64,000 bases of DNA from Variovorax sp. IB41 (GTDB lineage: Bacteria > Pseudomonadota > Gammaproteobacteria > Burkholderiales > Burkholderiaceae_C), in NCBI RefSeq assembly GCF_016405905.1, contig NZ_JAEFCB010000009.1:205401-269400 (forward strand), given 5' to 3'. The position numbers and the translations under genes were made by a program. The notes below the pieces were generated by a model. The model was not told the DNA's origin, made no database searches, and was given only the letters and a program-made list of their open reading frames with translations. Of the stretch, positions 24,737 through 33,268 are shown one piece after another (within the stretch, counting starts at the first letter, position 1; each line of letters begins with the position of its first letter).

Positions 24737-25879
24737 CTAGCGGATGAACTTGCCCTCTTTGGTCACGCGCACCATCTCGATGAAGCGCGAGCCCGTGTTG
24801 CTCGCGCCGGTGAAGTCGATCTCCATGCCGCCGATGCGCAGCTTCATCGCCTTCAGTGCGGCGTGCAGCTTGGCGCGCGTGAGGTCGCGGCCGGTGCGGC
24901 GCAGGCCCTCGATCATCACGAGCGCATTCACATAGCCCTCGTAGCTCAGGTAGCCCAGGTCCACCTTGGCGCGCTCGGCCAGCTGGCGGAATTCGCGCGC
25001 GGTGGCGTCGACCTCGCTCCACGGGTACGGCACGATCTGCGAGATGGCCAGCCCGCTGGTCTTGTCGCCCACCAGCTTGGCGGTGACGTCGCCCGGCACG
25101 ATCGACATGCCGTAGAACATCTGCCGCCCGCCGGCCGCCCAGGCGGCTTTCATCACCTCGCCGCCGATGCCGCCGCCCAGGTACATGATCACGGCCTGCG
25201 CCTTGCTGTCCGCCAGCGCCTTGCCGGATGCTTCGTTGCCCGTGCCGTCGCCCTTGACCGCCACCGCGGCCTCGGGCTTGAGTTTGAGCGTGTCCAGCGC
25301 GGCTTCGACCAGCTTCGCGACTTCCGCGCCGCCGGGGTTGTCCAGGTACGCCACGGCGATGCGCGAGACGCCGATGGTCGTCAGGTGCTGCACCAGCGCC
25401 TGGGCTTCGCGCGCGAAGGTGGCGCGCACGAAATAGCCCGCGGCGCCCATCTTCTCGCGGGCCGAATCCGACACCGCATAGCCGCCCACCGTCGGCGCGC
25501 CGCTCTGGTTCACGACCTTGGCGCCCGCGGCGGTGGTGCCCGAGCCCACGCAGCCGAAGAACGCGAAGACGCGGTGCTCCGCCAGCAGCTTCTCGTAGTT
25601 GGCCAGGGCCTTCTCGGGCTTGAGCTCGTCGTCGAGCGAAACCACGCGGATCTTGCGGCCCGACAGCCCGCCCTGCGCATTGACCGCATCGAAGGCCAGG
25701 CCGGCGCCGGCCATCACCACCTTGACCGGCACGCCGAGCGGACCGCTCAGGATGCCGGTGTGGCCCAGGACGATCTCGCCATCAGTGACGCCGCTCTCGG
25801 CGGCATGGGCCGGAAAGGAAAGAGGGCCGAGTCCGGCCGCTGCCGCAGCCGAGGCGGCGATGAAATTTCTGCGATGCAT
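24737..25879 (-). CDS. ABC transporter substrate-binding protein (Peripla_BP_6, Leu/Ile/Val-type)
   Basis: Periplasmic binding protein of 380 aa. The N-terminus HRRNFIAASAAAAAGLG looks like a Tat-type signal ending near AHA (26). The receptor-family ligand-binding fold opens with ILGHTGILSGPLG-like residues (ligand-contact TGILSGP) and continues with FFGCVGSGTTAAGAKVV. Ligands of this class include branched-chain amino acids, amides, urea and aromatic acids. No permease or ATPase genes are adjacent, so it is an orphan or uses components encoded elsewhere. The upstream 70 nt contain an A+T-rich stretch suitable for a promoter. Confidence 0.9.
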   Translation of the reverse strand: MHRRNFIAASAAAAAGLGPLSFPAHAAESGVTDGEIVLGHTGILSGPLGVPVKVVMAGAGLAFDAVNAQGGLSGRKIRVVSLDDELKPEKALANYEKLLAEHRVFAFFGCVGSGTTAAGAKVVNQSGAPTVGGYAVSDSAREKMGAAGYFVRATFAREAQALVQHLTTIGVSRIAVAYLDNPGGAEVAKLVEAALDTLKLKPEAAVAVKGDGTGNEASGKALADSKAQAVIMYLGGGIGGEVMKAAWAAGGRQMFYGMSIVPGDVTAKLVGDKTSGLAISQIVPYPWSEVDATAREFRQLAERAKVDLGYLSYEGYVNALVMIEGLRRTGRDLTRAKLHAALKAMKLRIGGMEIDFTGASNTGSRFIEMVRVTKEGKFIR

Positions 25880-25949
25880 GGAACCGTTTCGTTATCAGAT
25901 ACAACTGATAACAATTGAATGCGAAAGCGCCTTCCAGGTCCGCCGGTGT

Positions 25950-27461
25950 TTACCCCGTGTTGCGTGCCGTCCCGTCGGCCTGTTTTGGTCCTTCGCGCAA
26001 CTGCCACGCCGCGCAGATCGCCAGCGCGCACAGCCCCGCCAGCATCGCGAACACCTCGTCGAACGCCGCCAGCCGCGCCGGGCTGCTGACCGGATTGGCC
26101 AGCGAATCGCCGTGCGCGGCAAGGCGCCACTCGAGCACGATCGCGCACAGGCTCACGCCGGCCGCGCCGCCCAGCATGCGCACGAAGTTGATCGCGCTCG
26201 CGCCCTGCGGAATCAGCGGCTTGGCCAGCGGACGCATCGAGCCCAGGTTGAGCGACGGCAGGATGAACCCCAGCCCGATGCGCCCGATGATCGCGAACGC
26301 CACCAGGAGCCACATCGCGCTGTCCAGCCTGAGCACCATCATCAGCGCGAAAGAGGCCGCCAGCAGGGCGAGGCCGACGGTCACCAGCACCCAGGTCGGC
26401 TGCCGGTCGGCCAGCCGGCCGACGCCGGCGATGGTCACCGCCAGCACGATGCCGGCCGGCAGAAGAATGGTGCCCACGTGCGACGCCGACAGGCTCAGCC
26501 CCACCTGCATGTACACCGGCAACAGGTAGGTCGAGCCGAAGAGCGCCGTGCCGTAGATGAAGGCCACCACGCTGCCCATCGCGAACTGGCGGTACTTGAA
26601 GAGCGCGAGGTTCATGAGCGGCGTGCCGCCCGAGGCCGCGAGCCGGCGCTGCCACCAGACGAAGGCGGCGAACGACACCAGCGCGCCGCCCAGCAGCAGC
26701 GCGGCCTGCAGCGGCGAATCCCCGCGCAGCTCGACCAGCCCGTTCAGGAGGCACAGCGTGCCGACCGTGCCCAGCGCGAGGCCGCGCGCATCGAGCCCGC
26801 CGCCGCGCACCGCGGCCACGCCGCCCGGCGCCGTCCTGGGCACGAACTTGTAGGCCAGCCAGATCGAGGCCAGGCAGAACGGCACCACCATGAAGAAGAT
26901 CGAGCGCCAGCCGAACAGGTCGACCAGCACCCCGCCGATGCTCGGCCCGATGGCCGGCGCCAGCACGACGCCCATGCCGAAGATGCCGCTCGCGCGCCCC
27001 TGCTCGTGCGGCTCGAAGGCGCGCAGGATGATGATGGCCGGAATGGGCTGCACCACGCCCGCCGCGAGCCCTTCGGCCACGCGCGCGAACAGCACCAGCG
27101 AGAAGTTGTTGGCCAGCCCGCCCACGATGCCGCCCACGAGCAGCAGCAGCATCGTGCCCACGTAGGTGCGGCGGTAGCCGTAGCGCGAGAGCAGCCACGG
27201 CGTGGTGAGCATCGAGACTGTCATGGCCACCATGAAGCCCGAGCTCACCCACTGCGCGCGCTCTTGGCCGAGCGAGAAGTGGTGGCTCATGCCGGGGATC
27301 GCGACGTTCACGATGGTCGAGGACATGATCGAGGCCATCGTCCCCACCATCACCGACATCAGCAGATACCAGCGGTAGCGCTCGCCGTAGCGTTCGCGCA
27401 GGATGCCCATGGAGGGCGGCGCCGGCGTGGGCGCGGTTTCGGGCGTGGGTGGGGAGGTCAT
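25950..27461 (-). CDS. DHA2-family MFS multidrug efflux transporter (EmrB/QacA-like)
   Basis: Inner-membrane proton-driven exporter of 503 aa with 14 predicted helices. The DHA2 signature is seen as TIVNVAIPGMSHHFSLG and AQWVSSGFMVAMTVSMLTTPW in helices 1-2, and the motif C-like GIFGMGVVLAPAIGPSIGGV in helix 5. The N-terminal 20 residues are Pro-rich and cytoplasmic. The ATG was chosen because it is followed directly by that tail and then helix 1. No EmrA-type membrane-fusion partner or TetR repressor is adjacent. It is transcribed away from the metallopeptidase gene. Substrates cannot be predicted. Confidence 0.92.
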   Translation of the reverse strand: MTSPPTPETAPTPAPPSMGILRERYGERYRWYLLMSVMVGTMASIMSSTIVNVAIPGMSHHFSLGQERAQWVSSGFMVAMTVSMLTTPWLLSRYGYRRTYVGTMLLLLVGGIVGGLANNFSLVLFARVAEGLAAGVVQPIPAIIILRAFEPHEQGRASGIFGMGVVLAPAIGPSIGGVLVDLFGWRSIFFMVVPFCLASIWLAYKFVPRTAPGGVAAVRGGGLDARGLALGTVGTLCLLNGLVELRGDSPLQAALLLGGALVSFAAFVWWQRRLAASGGTPLMNLALFKYRQFAMGSVVAFIYGTALFGSTYLLPVYMQVGLSLSASHVGTILLPAGIVLAVTIAGVGRLADRQPTWVLVTVGLALLAASFALMMVLRLDSAMWLLVAFAIIGRIGLGFILPSLNLGSMRPLAKPLIPQGASAINFVRMLGGAAGVSLCAIVLEWRLAAHGDSLANPVSSPARLAAFDEVFAMLAGLCALAICAAWQLREGPKQADGTARNTG

Positions 27462-27589
27462 GGGGCGGCGGAATGTCTCGGGGTCCGTCGTCCTACAAGC
27501 ATATCGGTGTTTGCGCGGCGAAGGCCGCAACGGGCGGTCGCACAATGCAGCGGCTGTCCCCTCCGCGTCAGCGCCAAGAAGACAACAAC

Positions 27590-28936
27590 ATGGACTCCCC
27601 GATCAACGATCCCGTCAACGAACAGCCCGCCAACGGCGAGCCGGAAGCCGCGCCCACGCTCGCGACCGAGCTCGCCGCGCCGACCGTGAGCCGCGCCTAC
27701 CGCTGCCAGTGCGGCCGCCCCGTGTTCCTTCGCAACAGCGAATGCCTGGCCTGCCACACGCCGCTCGGCTACGTGATCGATCGCCTGGGCGTCATGCCGC
27801 TCGCGCCGGCCGACGGCGAGGGGGCGCTGCCCGACACCTTCACCGTCTTCGGCGATCCGCACGGCAAGACCTACCACCGCTGCGCGAACCTCATGACGCC
27901 CGCTGCCTGCAGCTGGATGATCGAAGTGCCGCGCGAAAGCGAGACCATTCCTCCCGACAACCAGGACCTCGCGCCGGGCTACTGCCTCGCGTGCAGCGTC
28001 ACCCGCACCATTCCCGATCTCTCGGTGGAGAGCAACGGCGAACTCTGGCGCAAGCTGGAGACCGCCAAGCGCCGCCTCGTCTCGCAATTGCTCGCGCTCG
28101 GCCTGCCGGTGGTGAGCCGCCATGCCGATCCGGTGCACGGCCTCGCATTCGATTTCTTGAGCAACATGCCCGGCGGCCCGCACGTCATGACCGGCCACGA
28201 GCACGGCGTGATCACGCTCAACGCCGAAGAGGCCGAAGACGCCGTGCGCGAACGCATCCGCGCCGAAATGCGCGAGCCCTATCGCACGCTGCTGGGGCAC
28301 TTCCGCCACGAGATCGGCCACTACTACTGGGACCTCCTGGTGCTGCCCACGCCGTGGATCGACGACTTCCGCGCGCTCTTCGGCGACGACCGCGCCGACT
28401 ACGCCGCCGCGCTGCAGATCCACTACGAGCAGGGCCCGCCGCCCGACTGGGCCGACCGCTTCGTGAGCAGCTACGCGAGCACGCATCCGTGGGAAGACTG
28501 GGCCGAGACCTGGGCCCACTACCTGCACATGGCTGACACCGCGGACACCGCGATGAGCTTCGGCGTCGATGCGACCAACGTCGAACTCACGAGCGACCTC
28601 TTCACTGCCGCAGACCTCTGGCAGCCGGAGCATCCCGATGCCGCGAAATTCCTGGACTTCATCAACGGCTGGGTGCTGCTGACCAACGTCCTCAACGAGC
28701 TGTCGCGCAGCATGGGGCAGCCCGACTACTACCCCTTCGTGCTGCCGCGCGCGGCGGTGGGCAAGCTGCAGTTCATCCACCGCGTGATCACCGAGCAGCG
28801 GCCCGGATCGGCGCCGACGATGGTGGTGGCCAGCGATGTGGCGGCAGCCGAGCCGGTCGAGACTGCGCCCGAACAGGGGCAGTCGCAATCCCAAACGCAA
28901 TCGCAATCGCAATCCCAGGGCGGCGTTCAGTCCTGA
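27590..28936 (+). CDS. Putative zinc-binding metallopeptidase (Peptidase_Mx-type) with N-terminal zinc ribbon
   Basis: Protein of 448 aa with two metal sites. The N-terminal ribbon has Cys39, Cys41, Cys52 and Cys55 (RCQCGRPVF and ECLACH), with more Cys pairs in HRCANLM and YCLACS. A gluzincin-like motif HEIGH (240-244) lies in GHFRHEIGHYYWDLL, and the downstream WEDWAETWAHYLHM could provide the third ligand. No signal peptide is seen, so a cytoplasmic peptidase is expected. Its substrate is not known in the family. The C-terminus is a Gln-Ser tract encoded by a hexanucleotide repeat. The last 10 nt overlap the convergent CWC gene. Confidence 0.85.
   Translation: MDSPINDPVNEQPANGEPEAAPTLATELAAPTVSRAYRCQCGRPVFLRNSECLACHTPLGYVIDRLGVMPLAPADGEGALPDTFTVFGDPHGKTYHRCANLMTPAACSWMIEVPRESETIPPDNQDLAPGYCLACSVTRTIPDLSVESNGELWRKLETAKRRLVSQLLALGLPVVSRHADPVHGLAFDFLSNMPGGPHVMTGHEHGVITLNAEEAEDAVRERIRAEMREPYRTLLGHFRHEIGHYYWDLLVLPTPWIDDFRALFGDDRADYAAALQIHYEQGPPPDWADRFVSSYASTHPWEDWAETWAHYLHMADTADTAMSFGVDATNVELTSDLFTAADLWQPEHPDAAKFLDFINGWVLLTNVLNELSRSMGQPDYYPFVLPRAAVGKLQFIHRVITEQRPGSAPTMVVASDVAAAEPVETAPEQGQSQSQTQSQSQSQGGVQS
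28880..28917 (+). repeat. Hexanucleotide tandem repeat encoding a Gln-Ser tail
   Basis: Six consecutive 6-bp units of the form CARTCS (CAGTCG, CAATCC, CAAACG, CAATCG, CAATCG, CAATCC) at the 3' end of the metallopeptidase gene, encoding QSQSQTQSQSQS. Six-base units keep the frame, so slippage would change only tail length. Confidence 0.8.
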
Positions 28937-29157
28937 GGCGGCGTTCCCGCGGCGCAGCGTGCGCAGATGCAAGCCAAGCCGCGCATCGCCTCCGGCAGTT
29001 TGGCGAGCGGCGCGTTGCTGAAGTCGACCTGCATGCACCAGCACGGCGGCTGCGCCTGGCCCGTCTCGCGTTCGACTTCCATTGCGCAGCGGTTCGATTC
29101 GCCGCACAGCGGGCAGCGCGTGGCGTCGATGACCGCGGCGGTGGTGGCTGTCGTCAT
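28927..29157 (-). CDS. Cysteine-rich CWC family protein
   Basis: Small protein of 76 aa with the CWC-family cysteine pattern: RCPLCGESNRC (14-24), PPCWCMQ (38-43) and CICARC (63-68). That makes about eight cysteines, which would bind one or two zinc ions or an Fe-S centre. Function is unknown in the family. The ATG overlaps the stop of the phosphofructokinase gene by 4 nt (ATGA), so it is translated from the same message. The 3' end overlaps the convergent metallopeptidase gene by 10 nt. The length equals that usual for the family. Confidence 0.85.
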   Translation of the reverse strand: MTTATTAAVIDATRCPLCGESNRCAMEVERETGQAQPPCWCMQVDFSNAPLAKLPEAMRGLACICARCAAGTPPQD

Positions 29158-30410
29158 GCGAGTTCGAAAGCCGGCAGCTTCTTGGCCACCGCGACGTTCT
29201 GCAGCGTCACGTAGACGGGCAAGCCGTCGCGGTACGCGGGGTAGTCCTCGCCCTCGATCAGCGGCAGCAGGTAGCGCCGGCATTTCTCGGTGATGCCGTA
29301 GCCGTCGTCCGAGATGAAATCGCGCGGCATCGGCTTCTCGACATTGGCCACCGATTCGAGCGGCGCGCTGCCGAGGGTGTACGCGTAGGGCACGTCGGAC
29401 GTGCGCTCGATCGTCGGCATCACCGCGTTGCGGCCTTCGAGCGCGAGCTCGACCGCGCGCTGGCCCAGCTCGTAGGCCTGCTTCACGTCGGTGGCCGAGG
29501 CGATGTGCCGCGCCGCGCGCTGCAGGTAGTCGGCCACGGCCCAGTGGAACTTGTGGCCGTGCGCGTCCTTGATCATCTGCGCCACCACCGGCGCGGCGCC
29601 GCCGAGTTGCGCATGGCCGAACGCATCGCGCGTGCCCTGTTCCGCGAGGAAGGTGCCGTCGGGGTAGTGGCACCCCTCGGACACCACGACCGAGCAATAG
29701 CCGTGCTGCGTGACCAGCGCATCGACGCGCGCGAGAAAACGCGCCTTGTCGAACTCGATCTCGGGGAACAGCACCACCACCGGAATGCCCCGGTCTGCGG
29801 CGAGCCCGCCCGCCGCGGCGATCCATCCCGCATGCCGCCCCATCACCTCGAGCACGAACACCTTGGTCGAGGTGGCCGCCATCGAGCGCACGTCGAACGA
29901 GGCTTCGAGCGTGGACACCGCCACGTATTTCGCGACCGAGCCGAAGCCCGGGCAGCAGTCGGTCAGCGGCAGGTCGTTGTCGATGGTCTTGGGCACGTGG
30001 ATGGCCTGCAGTGGATAGCCGAGCGACTGCGACAGCTGGCTCACCTTGAAGCAGGTGTCGGCCGAATCGCCGCCGCCGTTGTAGAAGAAATAGCCGATGC
30101 CGTGCGCCTTGAACACTTCGATGAGCCGCTCGTATTCGCGCCGGTTTTTTTCAAGGGACTTGAGCTTGTAGCGGCACGAACCGAACGCGCCCGAAGGCGT
30201 GGTGCGCAGCGCCGCAATGGCCTCGGCCGATTCGGCGCCCGTGTCGATCAACTCTTCGGTCAGCGCGCCGATGATGCCGTTGCGTCCGGCGTAGAGCTTG
30301 CCGATGCGGTCCGGGTGTTTTCGTGCCGTCTCGATCACGCCGCAGGCCGACGCATTGATGACCGAAGTGACGCCGCCCGACTGGGCGTAGAAGGCGTTGA
30401 GGATGGGCAT
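29154..30410 (-). CDS. 6-phosphofructokinase, probably pyrophosphate-dependent
   Basis: Phosphofructokinase-superfamily enzyme of 418 aa. The donor-site motif reads GGGDS (112-116) rather than the GGDGS of ATP-dependent enzymes; Asp at the fourth position is the known mark of PPi use. PKTIDNDL (140-147) supplies the catalytic Asp and TIDND motif, and MGRHAGW (about 190) binds fructose-6-phosphate. The call as PPi-PFK is inference from these residues. Many Comamonadaceae lack a full classical ATP-PFK glycolysis, so a reversible PPi enzyme would serve gluconeogenesis or the pentose route. The CWC protein gene follows in the same transcript. Confidence 0.88.
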   Translation of the reverse strand: MPILNAFYAQSGGVTSVINASACGVIETARKHPDRIGKLYAGRNGIIGALTEELIDTGAESAEAIAALRTTPSGAFGSCRYKLKSLEKNRREYERLIEVFKAHGIGYFFYNGGGDSADTCFKVSQLSQSLGYPLQAIHVPKTIDNDLPLTDCCPGFGSVAKYVAVSTLEASFDVRSMAATSTKVFVLEVMGRHAGWIAAAGGLAADRGIPVVVLFPEIEFDKARFLARVDALVTQHGYCSVVVSEGCHYPDGTFLAEQGTRDAFGHAQLGGAAPVVAQMIKDAHGHKFHWAVADYLQRAARHIASATDVKQAYELGQRAVELALEGRNAVMPTIERTSDVPYAYTLGSAPLESVANVEKPMPRDFISDDGYGITEKCRRYLLPLIEGEDYPAYRDGLPVYVTLQNVAVAKKLPAFELA

Positions 30411-30474
30411 GCGGGCATTCTCCCGCAGCCCTATGTCAGGCGCCAGTGCCGGCAGTTTTCAGGGTGTCAGGATG

Positions 30475-31278
30475 TCAGCGGCTCTCGAACGTGGGCGACC
30501 GCTTCTCGAGGAACGCGCTCACGCCTTCGCGGAAGGTCGGGCGGTCGATCAGCTCGCGCTGGCGTTCGCTTTCGTAGTGCAGCTGCTCCTTCAGCGTGTG
30601 GCGCTCGGAGGCTTCGAAGGCTTCGCGCGCTTCGATCACCGCATGCGCCGGAAGGCGTGCGAGGCGCTGCGCGATCGCGCGCGCATCGTCCATCAATTGC
30701 TCGTCGTCGGCGCAGGCCCAGATCAGGCCCCATTGCACCGCGCGGCCCGCGCTTAGGCGTTCGTCGAGCAGCGCCATGCCCATCGCGCGCGCCTTGCCGG
30801 CGCGCCGCGGAATGGCCCAGGTGCAACCCAGGTCCGGCACGATGCCCAGCTTCGGGAGAAAGGGCAGATAGAAGTACGCGCTGCGCGCCGCGATGGTCAC
30901 GTCGGCCGCGAGCGCCAGCCCGACGCCCGCGCCGGCTGCCGCGCCGTTCACCGCGGCCACCACCGGCACCGGCAGCGTGCGCAGCGTCTCGATCAGCGGA
31001 TTGCTCAGCGACTGCATCCACTCGGCCGTCTGCGTGCCGAGCGACTTGCCTTCTTCGCCCGGCGCCATCGCGCTCAGGTCGGCGCCCACGCAGAAGGCCT
31101 TGCCCGCGCCCGTCAGGATCACGGCGCGCACCGCGCGGTCGTCGCGGATGCGCTCCAGCGCGTCGCGCAGTTCGACCTGCAGCCCGTGCGCGATGGGGTT
31201 CAGCTTGGCCGGCAGGTTGAGCGTGAGCGTCGCGATGCCGTCGGCCAGCTCATAGAGGATCGGTGATTGGGAGTCCAT
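30475..31278 (-). CDS. Enoyl-CoA hydratase/isomerase family protein (PaaG-like)
   Basis: Crotonase-fold enzyme of 267 aa acting on acyl-CoA. Oxyanion-hole residues lie in VGADLSA (64-70) and NGAAAGAGVGLALAADV (111-127). The helix-3 motif LPKLGIVPDLGCTW has an Asp (149) where hydratases carry a catalytic Glu. This Asp pattern is found in PaaG-type isomerases (1,2-epoxyphenylacetyl-CoA isomerase or delta3-delta2 isomerases), so isomerase is more likely than hydratase. No other paa genes are nearby, and a role in fatty-acid or aromatic-acid oxidation is inferred. The ATG chosen begins MDSQSPILYEL; upstream sequence is not family-like. Confidence 0.88.
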   Translation of the reverse strand: MDSQSPILYELADGIATLTLNLPAKLNPIAHGLQVELRDALERIRDDRAVRAVILTGAGKAFCVGADLSAMAPGEEGKSLGTQTAEWMQSLSNPLIETLRTLPVPVVAAVNGAAAGAGVGLALAADVTIAARSAYFYLPFLPKLGIVPDLGCTWAIPRRAGKARAMGMALLDERLSAGRAVQWGLIWACADDEQLMDDARAIAQRLARLPAHAVIEAREAFEASERHTLKEQLHYESERQRELIDRPTFREGVSAFLEKRSPTFESR

Positions 31279-31310
31279 GGCATCGAGGGTCGATGCCGAT
31301 GGCACGCCGG

Positions 31311-31646
31311 TCAAGCCGGGGACAACCCGTGGGGCCGAAGTCGCCAGGGCGACCACGCGCGCGCTGGCTTCGCGAGCGGCATGGCGGCGGGCTGCGCATC
31401 CGACACGGTGATGCACGACGCCGTCAGCGCCGACACCAGGATGCGCCGGTGCTCGGTGCCGTCGAAGCGTTCGCCGGCCTCGAGCACGATGTCGCGCGGA
31501 TCGCGGTCCAGCGTGACCCAGACGGTGCCGCTGCGGCACTCGATGCCCACGCCCGCGCCGTCGGGCACGGCGAAGACGGTGCGCGTCGGCAGGCTGACGT
31601 GAAAGCGCGAGGAAGCGGGCGGGCGGGTATTCGGTTGGGTGCTCAT
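31311..31646 (-). CDS. DUF2917 domain-containing protein
   Basis: Protein of 111 aa. The middle segment VFAVPDGAGVGIECRSGTVWVTLDRDPRDIVLEAGERF looks like the DUF2917 beta-sandwich (cupin-like) domain common in Burkholderiales. The tail AWSPWRLRPHGLSPA is basic. Function is unknown. The start is set by a GGAG site 6 nt before the ATG; an ATG four codons earlier lacks one. It is transcribed divergently from a LysR regulator with 82 nt between start codons, so it is the likely target of that regulator. Confidence 0.8.
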   Translation of the reverse strand: MSTQPNTRPPASSRFHVSLPTRTVFAVPDGAGVGIECRSGTVWVTLDRDPRDIVLEAGERFDGTEHRRILVSALTASCITVSDAQPAAMPLAKPARAWSPWRLRPHGLSPA

Positions 31647-31661
31647 GGCAAGCTCCATTGC

Positions 31662-31676
31662 ATTCGGGATACGAAT
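31662..31676. promoter_or_regulatory. Inverted repeat, candidate LysR-type operator
   Basis: ATTCG-GGATA-CGAAT, a perfect 5-bp inverted repeat with 5-bp centre, in the divergent region between the DUF2917 gene and the LysR gene. It fits the T-N11-A rule for LysR-type regulators. It lies in the only A+T-richer stretch of this gap. Binding is inferred. Confidence 0.55.
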
Positions 31677-31728
31677 GAATATAGTGAGTCGCCCCCTTCC
31701 TTACACGCGGTCATTCGGAACTCGTTGC

Positions 31729-32664
31729 ATGCATCCAGAGAATGCGAAAGCCTCCAGAACGCCGAGCGGCGAACTCCCGCCGCTGGAATTGCTGCGCAGT
31801 TTCGAGGCGGCCGCGCGCCAGCTCAGCTTCACGCTGGCGGCCGGCGAGTTGCACCTCACGCAGTCGGCCGTGAGCCGGCAGATCCAGCAGCTCGAAGCCA
31901 GCCTGGGCGTGCTGCTGTTCGAGCGCCGCCATCGCGCGCTGGCGCTCACCGAGGCCGGCGGCGTGCTGCAACGCGCGGTCACCGACAGCCTGGAGCGGCT
32001 GCGCGATGCCACGGCGCGCGTGCGCGCGAGCGCAGCGCCGCGGCAGGTGGCAATCACCACCACGCCGGGCTTCGCATCGCTCTGGCTCATTCCGAAACTG
32101 GCGCGCTTCACCGGCACGCATCCGCAGGTGGACGTGCGCGTGTCGGCCACGCTCGATGTGCTCGACCTGGACGTGAGCCGCCTCGATCTCGCGGTGCGCT
32201 TCGCGCCCATCGGCCGCGGTGTGGGGCCGGCGCTGTTCGAGGAGTCGGTGATCCCGCTGTGCTCGCCGCAGCTGGCCGCATCGCTGCGGGAGCTCTCGGA
32301 CTTTTCCAGGCTCACGCTGCTCACCGTCGAATACCCGGACCACAGCGAAGCCCCGACCGCCGACTGGGAGCCGTGGCTCAAGGTGATGGGGCTGCAGGAC
32401 CTGCGCATGAAGAGCACGCTGCGCTTCACGCAATACGCCGATGCGGTGGCCGCCGCGGTGGCGGGGCAGGGCGTGGTGATCGGGCGCTTGCCGTTGCTGC
32501 GCGAACTCGTGCGCGACGGCCGGCTCGTGGCGCCGCTCGGCGAGGGCGCCGCATCGCACCGCGGCTACTTCATCGAGATGTCCAGGCGCGCCGCGAGCAA
32601 CCGCGACGCGCAGGACTTCGCGCAATGGCTGCGCGACGAAGCCGAGGCGGCGCAGCGGACCTGA
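31729..32664 (+). CDS. LysR family transcriptional regulator (GcvA-like)
   Basis: DNA-binding regulator of 311 aa. The N-terminal winged helix-turn-helix is ELLRSFEAAARQLSFTLAAG followed by LTQSAVSRQIQQLEASLGVL. The C-terminal two-lobed effector domain starts near residue 100 (ITTTPGFASLWLIPKL). The AVSRQIQ recognition helix and SLWLIPRL-type link resemble the GcvA subgroup. The ATG at MHPENAKAS has a GGAA site 8 nt upstream; an ATG 30 codons earlier would overlap the DUF2917 gene and its site. The effector is unknown. Its most likely target is the divergent DUF2917 gene. Confidence 0.92.
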   Translation: MHPENAKASRTPSGELPPLELLRSFEAAARQLSFTLAAGELHLTQSAVSRQIQQLEASLGVLLFERRHRALALTEAGGVLQRAVTDSLERLRDATARVRASAAPRQVAITTTPGFASLWLIPKLARFTGTHPQVDVRVSATLDVLDLDVSRLDLAVRFAPIGRGVGPALFEESVIPLCSPQLAASLRELSDFSRLTLLTVEYPDHSEAPTADWEPWLKVMGLQDLRMKSTLRFTQYADAVAAAVAGQGVVIGRLPLLRELVRDGRLVAPLGEGAASHRGYFIEMSRRAASNRDAQDFAQWLRDEAEAAQRT

Positions 32665-32689
32665 CGCAGGTCCGCTGCATCGAGGGCGA

Positions 32690-33268
32690 TCAGCCCGGCA
32701 GCAGCACCTTGTTCACGACGTGGATCACGCCGTTCGACTGGTACACGTTGGCGATCGTCACCATCGCGGTGCCGCCCTTGGCATCGGTCACCATCACGTT
32801 GCTGCCGCTCATCGTCGCGGTGAGCGTGCCGCCGCTGGCGGTCTTGAGCACGGCCTTGCCGCCGCCCGCGTTGATCGCGCTCATGAGCGCGGGGCCGTCC
32901 ATCTTGCCGGGCACCACGTGATAGGTCAGCACCTTGACCAGCGTGGGCTTGTTCTCGGGCTTGAGCAGCGTGTCGACGGTGCCGGCCGGCAGGGCCGCGA
33001 AGGCGGCGTTGGTCGGCGCGAACACGGTGAACGGGCCGGGGCTCTTGAGCGTGCCGACCAGGTCCGCGGCCTTGACGGCGGCGACCAGCGTCGTGTGGTC
33101 CTTCGAATTCACGGCGTTGTCGACGATGTCCTTGGTCGGGTACATCGCGGCGCCGCCGACCATCGGGTTGGACGACATGCCGGAGCTGCCGCTGCCGCTC
33201 ATCCCCATGCCGCCCGCGCAAGCGCCGAGCAGGACCGAAACGCCGAGTGCGATCACGAGTTTTTTCAT
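32690..33268 (-). CDS. Fasciclin-domain lipoprotein
   Basis: Lipoprotein of 192 aa with lipobox LGAC (14-17, lipidated Cys17), then a Gly/Ser/Met-rich linker (19-40), then a complete FAS1 domain (about 50-190). H1/H2-type motifs are seen in GPFTVFAPTNAAFAALP and VLTYHVVPGK, and it ends in VIHVVNKVLLPG. FAS1 domains mediate adhesion or act as small secreted binding modules; bacterial roles are poorly defined. An AGGAGA ribosome site precedes the ATG. Convergent with the LysR gene (25 nt apart). The long intergenic region upstream must hold its promoter. Confidence 0.93.
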   Translation of the reverse strand: MKKLVIALGVSVLLGACAGGMGMSGSGSSGMSSNPMVGGAAMYPTKDIVDNAVNSKDHTTLVAAVKAADLVGTLKSPGPFTVFAPTNAAFAALPAGTVDTLLKPENKPTLVKVLTYHVVPGKMDGPALMSAINAGGGKAVLKTASGGTLTATMSGSNVMVTDAKGGTAMVTIANVYQSNGVIHVVNKVLLPG

